Origin: Cynocephalus volans
Taxonomy: Eukaryota; Chordata; Mammalia; Dermoptera; Cynocephalidae
Reading direction: 5' to 3'
Assembly (NCBI RefSeq): GCF_027409185.1
Contig: NC_084471.1
Span: 6,726,535 to 6,790,534, forward strand
Length of the DNA: 64,000 bases
The translations under genes were made by a program, and so were the position numbers. Position 1 is the first letter of the stretch; the number at the start of each line of letters is the position of its first letter. This document shows positions 61,301 to 64,000 of this stretch, one piece after another. The notes beneath the pieces were generated by a model that did no database searches, was not told the origin of the DNA, and saw only the letters and a list, made by a program, of their open reading frames with translations.

Positions 61301-62188
61301 GAGAAACCAGCCCTGTGACACCTTGACCTCGGACTTGCAGCCTCCAGGACCATGAGGAAGTAAGTTTCTGTTGCTTGAGCCACCCAGTCTGGGGTACGAG
61401 CAGACTAGTGCACCTCACCCATTCATCGTTTCTGAAAATGCATCCATTTCCAAACAGGGCCTCTGAGACAGGAAGGTTCTGGCCTGATCTGTCACGGGCA
61501 GCACATGTATAGCCAACTCTGGTCCCAGCCACAGCAAGAAGCAGAGCAGTGCCCCGGCACAGCGTTCCTCCTGCAGACCATGGCGGCATCACCTGGGTCT
61601 CAGATGTTTGCTCAAAAGCAAAACTAAAACACCGGTGAATGGCCAAGAAGTCATTGGATCGTGGGGTGAACACTCCCATCACATCTAAAGCTTCTGGGAC
61701 TTTAGAGTGAAGTTTGTAAAACTGCAAGACTCTTTTACCAAAAAGGCCTCACTTTCAAGGAGAGCCCAGCCCTGGAGATCCTGGAGAGTGGTGAGCCCGA
61801 GTCCTCCCAGAGCCAGCACTACTGCAAAGCCGACGGCGCACTTCCACGCACCCGTGACCGTGACTGCTCCATCAGATGGAACGCAGGGTGCCGTCGATGG
61901 ACTTTTTCTTTTCATCTTTTGATCAAGGCAGACAACTGACTCAGCATCCTGCAGAACAAGGTGGGGCGAGGCCTGCAACACAGCCTTGATGTTTAGAAGC
62001 CTGCATTTCCAAAGGCTCCTGCCCACCGCGGAATTACAGGGGAAGGAGGTTAAGAACACAACCAAAAAAAGGCAGGGGTGGGGTGGGGTGATAATCACAC
62101 AGCTGAGACCCTGGGGAGGTGCGGGGCACAGGCGGATGGCACTTCTCCTGCTGGGAAACTGTCCCCGCTGCTGTCTGCTGCTCCCCAG
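58391..62188. other. PARVB 3' flank and 3' UTR of unknown extent
   Basis: No coding exon is seen. It includes the MLT1 LTR at 61050-61405 and a repeat-free, AT/GC-mixed block at about 60470-60640. Minus-strand AATAAA occurs near 59130 and 59305, and ATTAAA near 60527 and 60571. Any of these could end PARVB transcripts. Confidence 0.45.
61050..61405 (+). mobile_element. MLT1-type MaLR solo LTR
   Basis: 'gctcaactgtgttcccaaat', 'tgctgaagccctaactccca', 'gggccctaatccaatatgac' and 'ttgcttgagccacccagtct'. An ancient LTR downstream of the PARVB stop codon. Confidence 0.88.
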
Positions 62189-62265
62189 TCACTCAACGTT
62201 CTTGTACTTGGTGAACAGGTTGTAAAGAACTCTCAGGGTGGATTTGAGGTCCAAGTTTACCACAT
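62189..62265 (-). CDS. PARVB: beta-parvin terminal coding exon (partial gene)
   Basis: Beta-parvin is a CH-domain adaptor linking ILK and alpha-actinin at focal adhesions (family knowledge). Only its last coding exon lies here. After an acceptor TTCCGCAG it completes an Asp codon and encodes VVNLDLKSTLRVLYNLFTKY then KNVE and TGA at 62191-62189. I recognise KYKNVE as the beta-parvin C-terminus. The entry phase (one base carried from the previous exon) equals that of the PARVG last exon. I could not find the preceding exon between 62266 and 64000, so it should lie beyond the window. The 3' UTR runs below 62189. Possible minus-strand poly(A) signals (AATAAA) appear near 59130 and 59305, but nothing ties them to this gene. 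Confidence 0.95.
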
Positions 62266-64000
62266 CTGCGGAAGGAAACAGAGAGACCGTTGGCAAGACG
62301 AGAGAACACAGCCTTGTCCTGTGATCCCCAGGGCTCTCTCAGCAGCAGCTCTCCCTGCCCAGTGCTGAGCACTTCTGTTTAAAGACCAACTGCCACCATG
62401 TCCAGGACACTCTGGGCAGCACCCCCCCCCCCCAACAGGCCACTGTGAGAGTCCCCAGCCCAGGCTGCCCCCCTGGGGAATGAGCGTCTGGGATGGCAAG
62501 GACAGAGATGCTCCTTCAGCTCTCTGGTATTTGCATGAGGATATGTCCAAGGACCAGCGGTGGGGGGTGGCCAATGACATTTACTGGGGGACCAAACACC
62601 CCAGTAACACTTAAGAGACCTGACAGCCCCCTCTGCGGCCCTATGAGTCTGGGCCACTTTCTTTGGTGTGAAGGAGATCTTCTTGGGAGTTGGCACCTGG
62701 ATCTTCTCACTTGCCCTGTGACCTCAGATAAGTGACTTCCTGGTCTGGGCCTCAGCCTCTTCAACTGTGAGACAGGCCTGTTGGACCAGACAAAGCTAAA
62801 GGCCCTTCGACCTCCGACTCCCTGTGGTTCAAAGGCAGCCACAGAATGACCACCTTGCTTTAACCCTGCAGGTCATTAGCCATGTGAGCAAGAATTGGCA
62901 CTTCTTACCAAGGCAGGCAGGCTGGGTAGTTATGAATCAACAACCGTCCTGTCACCAGCCTCAGGGGCACTACTCCCAGCCTCGTTGGAGCGGGAGGGCG
63001 GCTGGTGCAGCCTCCTTTCCTTCCCTCCTGTTTTGCAAAGCAGACCCACACCTATGGCAGGGAAATGGCGTGCCCACTAGTGTACTGCCGGAGCAAAACC
63101 AGAACTGAGCTCGAGTCGGTGGGCTTGCGGATTCACCCAGGGTCTCCTCCCCCTGCTGGGTCCACCGCAGCTCCCCTACAGACTAACACAGGTGGCAGGA
63201 GAGGGAGGCCAAGGCAAGGGAAACAGCAGGGACACAGCAGAGCCCTCAGAGGGGTGAGGCCCTCATCCTCCCCCTGCCCTTGCAGGTTCCACCCTCCTGG
63301 TGGATTCACAGGGACACAGCATGGCAGCCTGGCCACTAACACCCCTGCTCAGCCATCCCCAGGTCTGACCTCTGAGAGGCTCTGAGAGCCTCACTGGGGA
63401 AACAAAGCACAGCACTCGTGAATCCCACCAGACCCCCTGCAACCACAGCCAGCATTTAACACCCACACCCAAGGACAGGAATCCCACCCATGAACTCAGC
63501 TGCCTCCCCAGGTGGGCTGGGTGTCCCTCTGTGTTCCCAAAATGCTGCCCTGCCATCCGGCTCCTACACATAGCCCTGTGAACTTGGAGTTAATGACAAG
63601 GTTCTTTCTCCCTGCAAAGGGGCCTTTCTTAAGGGCAGTGTCAGGACCTCCACGTGTCTCCTCCAGGCTCCCTCCCACGGTGAGAGGGTGATCCATGAAA
63701 TCTGGGAGCCAGGGGCACCAGCAGCAGGCCTGGTGCAGTCCTGTGGGCTCCCGCCTTCATACCTGCCAGGGGCTGAGGTCTGCTCAGCTCCCCCAGGGGC
63801 TCCCCCAGTACTAGGCACCCGGGTAAGTCTGTCTACCTTGGGGGAGGGGACCAGGGAGGCCACAGACACAGCACCTGGTTCTCCACGTCAGTACAGAGCA
63901 GACATTCTCGTCTCTGTCTCCTGATTCTCACTCCTCAACTGGTTTTGAATGAAGACGGGAAAGAGCTATTATTCACTGCTGCATCACCTACAAACAAAAA
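62266..64000. other. last intron of PARVB (partial)
   Basis: No exon is detectable. A poly-C run lies at 62421-62434 and a MIR core at about 62715-62830 ('gccctgtgacctcagataag', 'cctcagcctcttcaactgtg'). The remainder is unassigned. Confidence 0.7.

Noticed and set aside
61140-61727. 195-codon minus-strand open frame
   Set aside because: It runs antisense through an MLT1 LTR.

Overview
The window is mammalian nuclear DNA. It has long introns with GT/AG splice sites, dense interspersed repeats (L1, L2, MIR, MaLR LTRs, a class III ERV relic, hAT-type DNA elements) and no bacterial-style gene packing. Several short SINEs keep a tRNA-Ile-like head, with A-box and B-box matches, and end in an A-tail. 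Together with a GC-rich composite SINE at 38561-38716, they point to a placental lineage that amplified tRNA-Ile-derived SINEs. From memory of such families a colugo (Dermoptera) is my first guess and a bat the alternative. This species call is an inference of low to moderate confidence.

The main gene is gamma-parvin (PARVG) on the minus strand, running from the start codon at 45906 down to the stop at 25001. All twelve coding exons can be placed with consensus splice sites and consistent phases. They sum to 996 nt, that is 331 codons plus stop, the length I recall for human gamma-parvin. Upstream of it on the same strand is the last coding exon of beta-parvin (PARVB, 62265-62189). The two paralogues therefore lie head to tail, PARVB then PARVG, as on human chromosome 22q13. 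Both are ILK-binding, two-CH-domain adaptor proteins of focal adhesions. The last exons of both genes start in the same codon phase and share the STLRVLY core, as expected of a tandem duplication.

Layout in plus coordinates: 1-25000 lies downstream of PARVG. It has no recognisable gene and is largely repeats: an L1 3' piece near 2 kb, an L2 at 6-7.6 kb, an MLT1 LTR at 9.3 kb, a complete LTR-internal-LTR MaLR inserted in a GAT microsatellite at 12.8-15.2 kb, and a nested mosaic L1 at about 17.8-23.5 kb. 25001-45923 is the PARVG coding body. Its intron 7 holds a 2.05 kb GGAT-derived minisatellite with higher-order structure (34549-36597). 45924-62188 is the interval between the two parvins. It contains L2, MLT1, ERVL, L1 and MER5A relics and presumably the PARVG promoter and 5' non-coding exons, which I could not place with confidence. 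62189-64000 is the PARVB terminal exon and part of its last intron.

I found no convincing undescribed system. The best structural observations are the minisatellite, the nested insertions with readable target-site duplications, a 34-bp tandem duplication in PARVG intron 11, and a few repeat-poor blocks that may be conserved non-coding elements.
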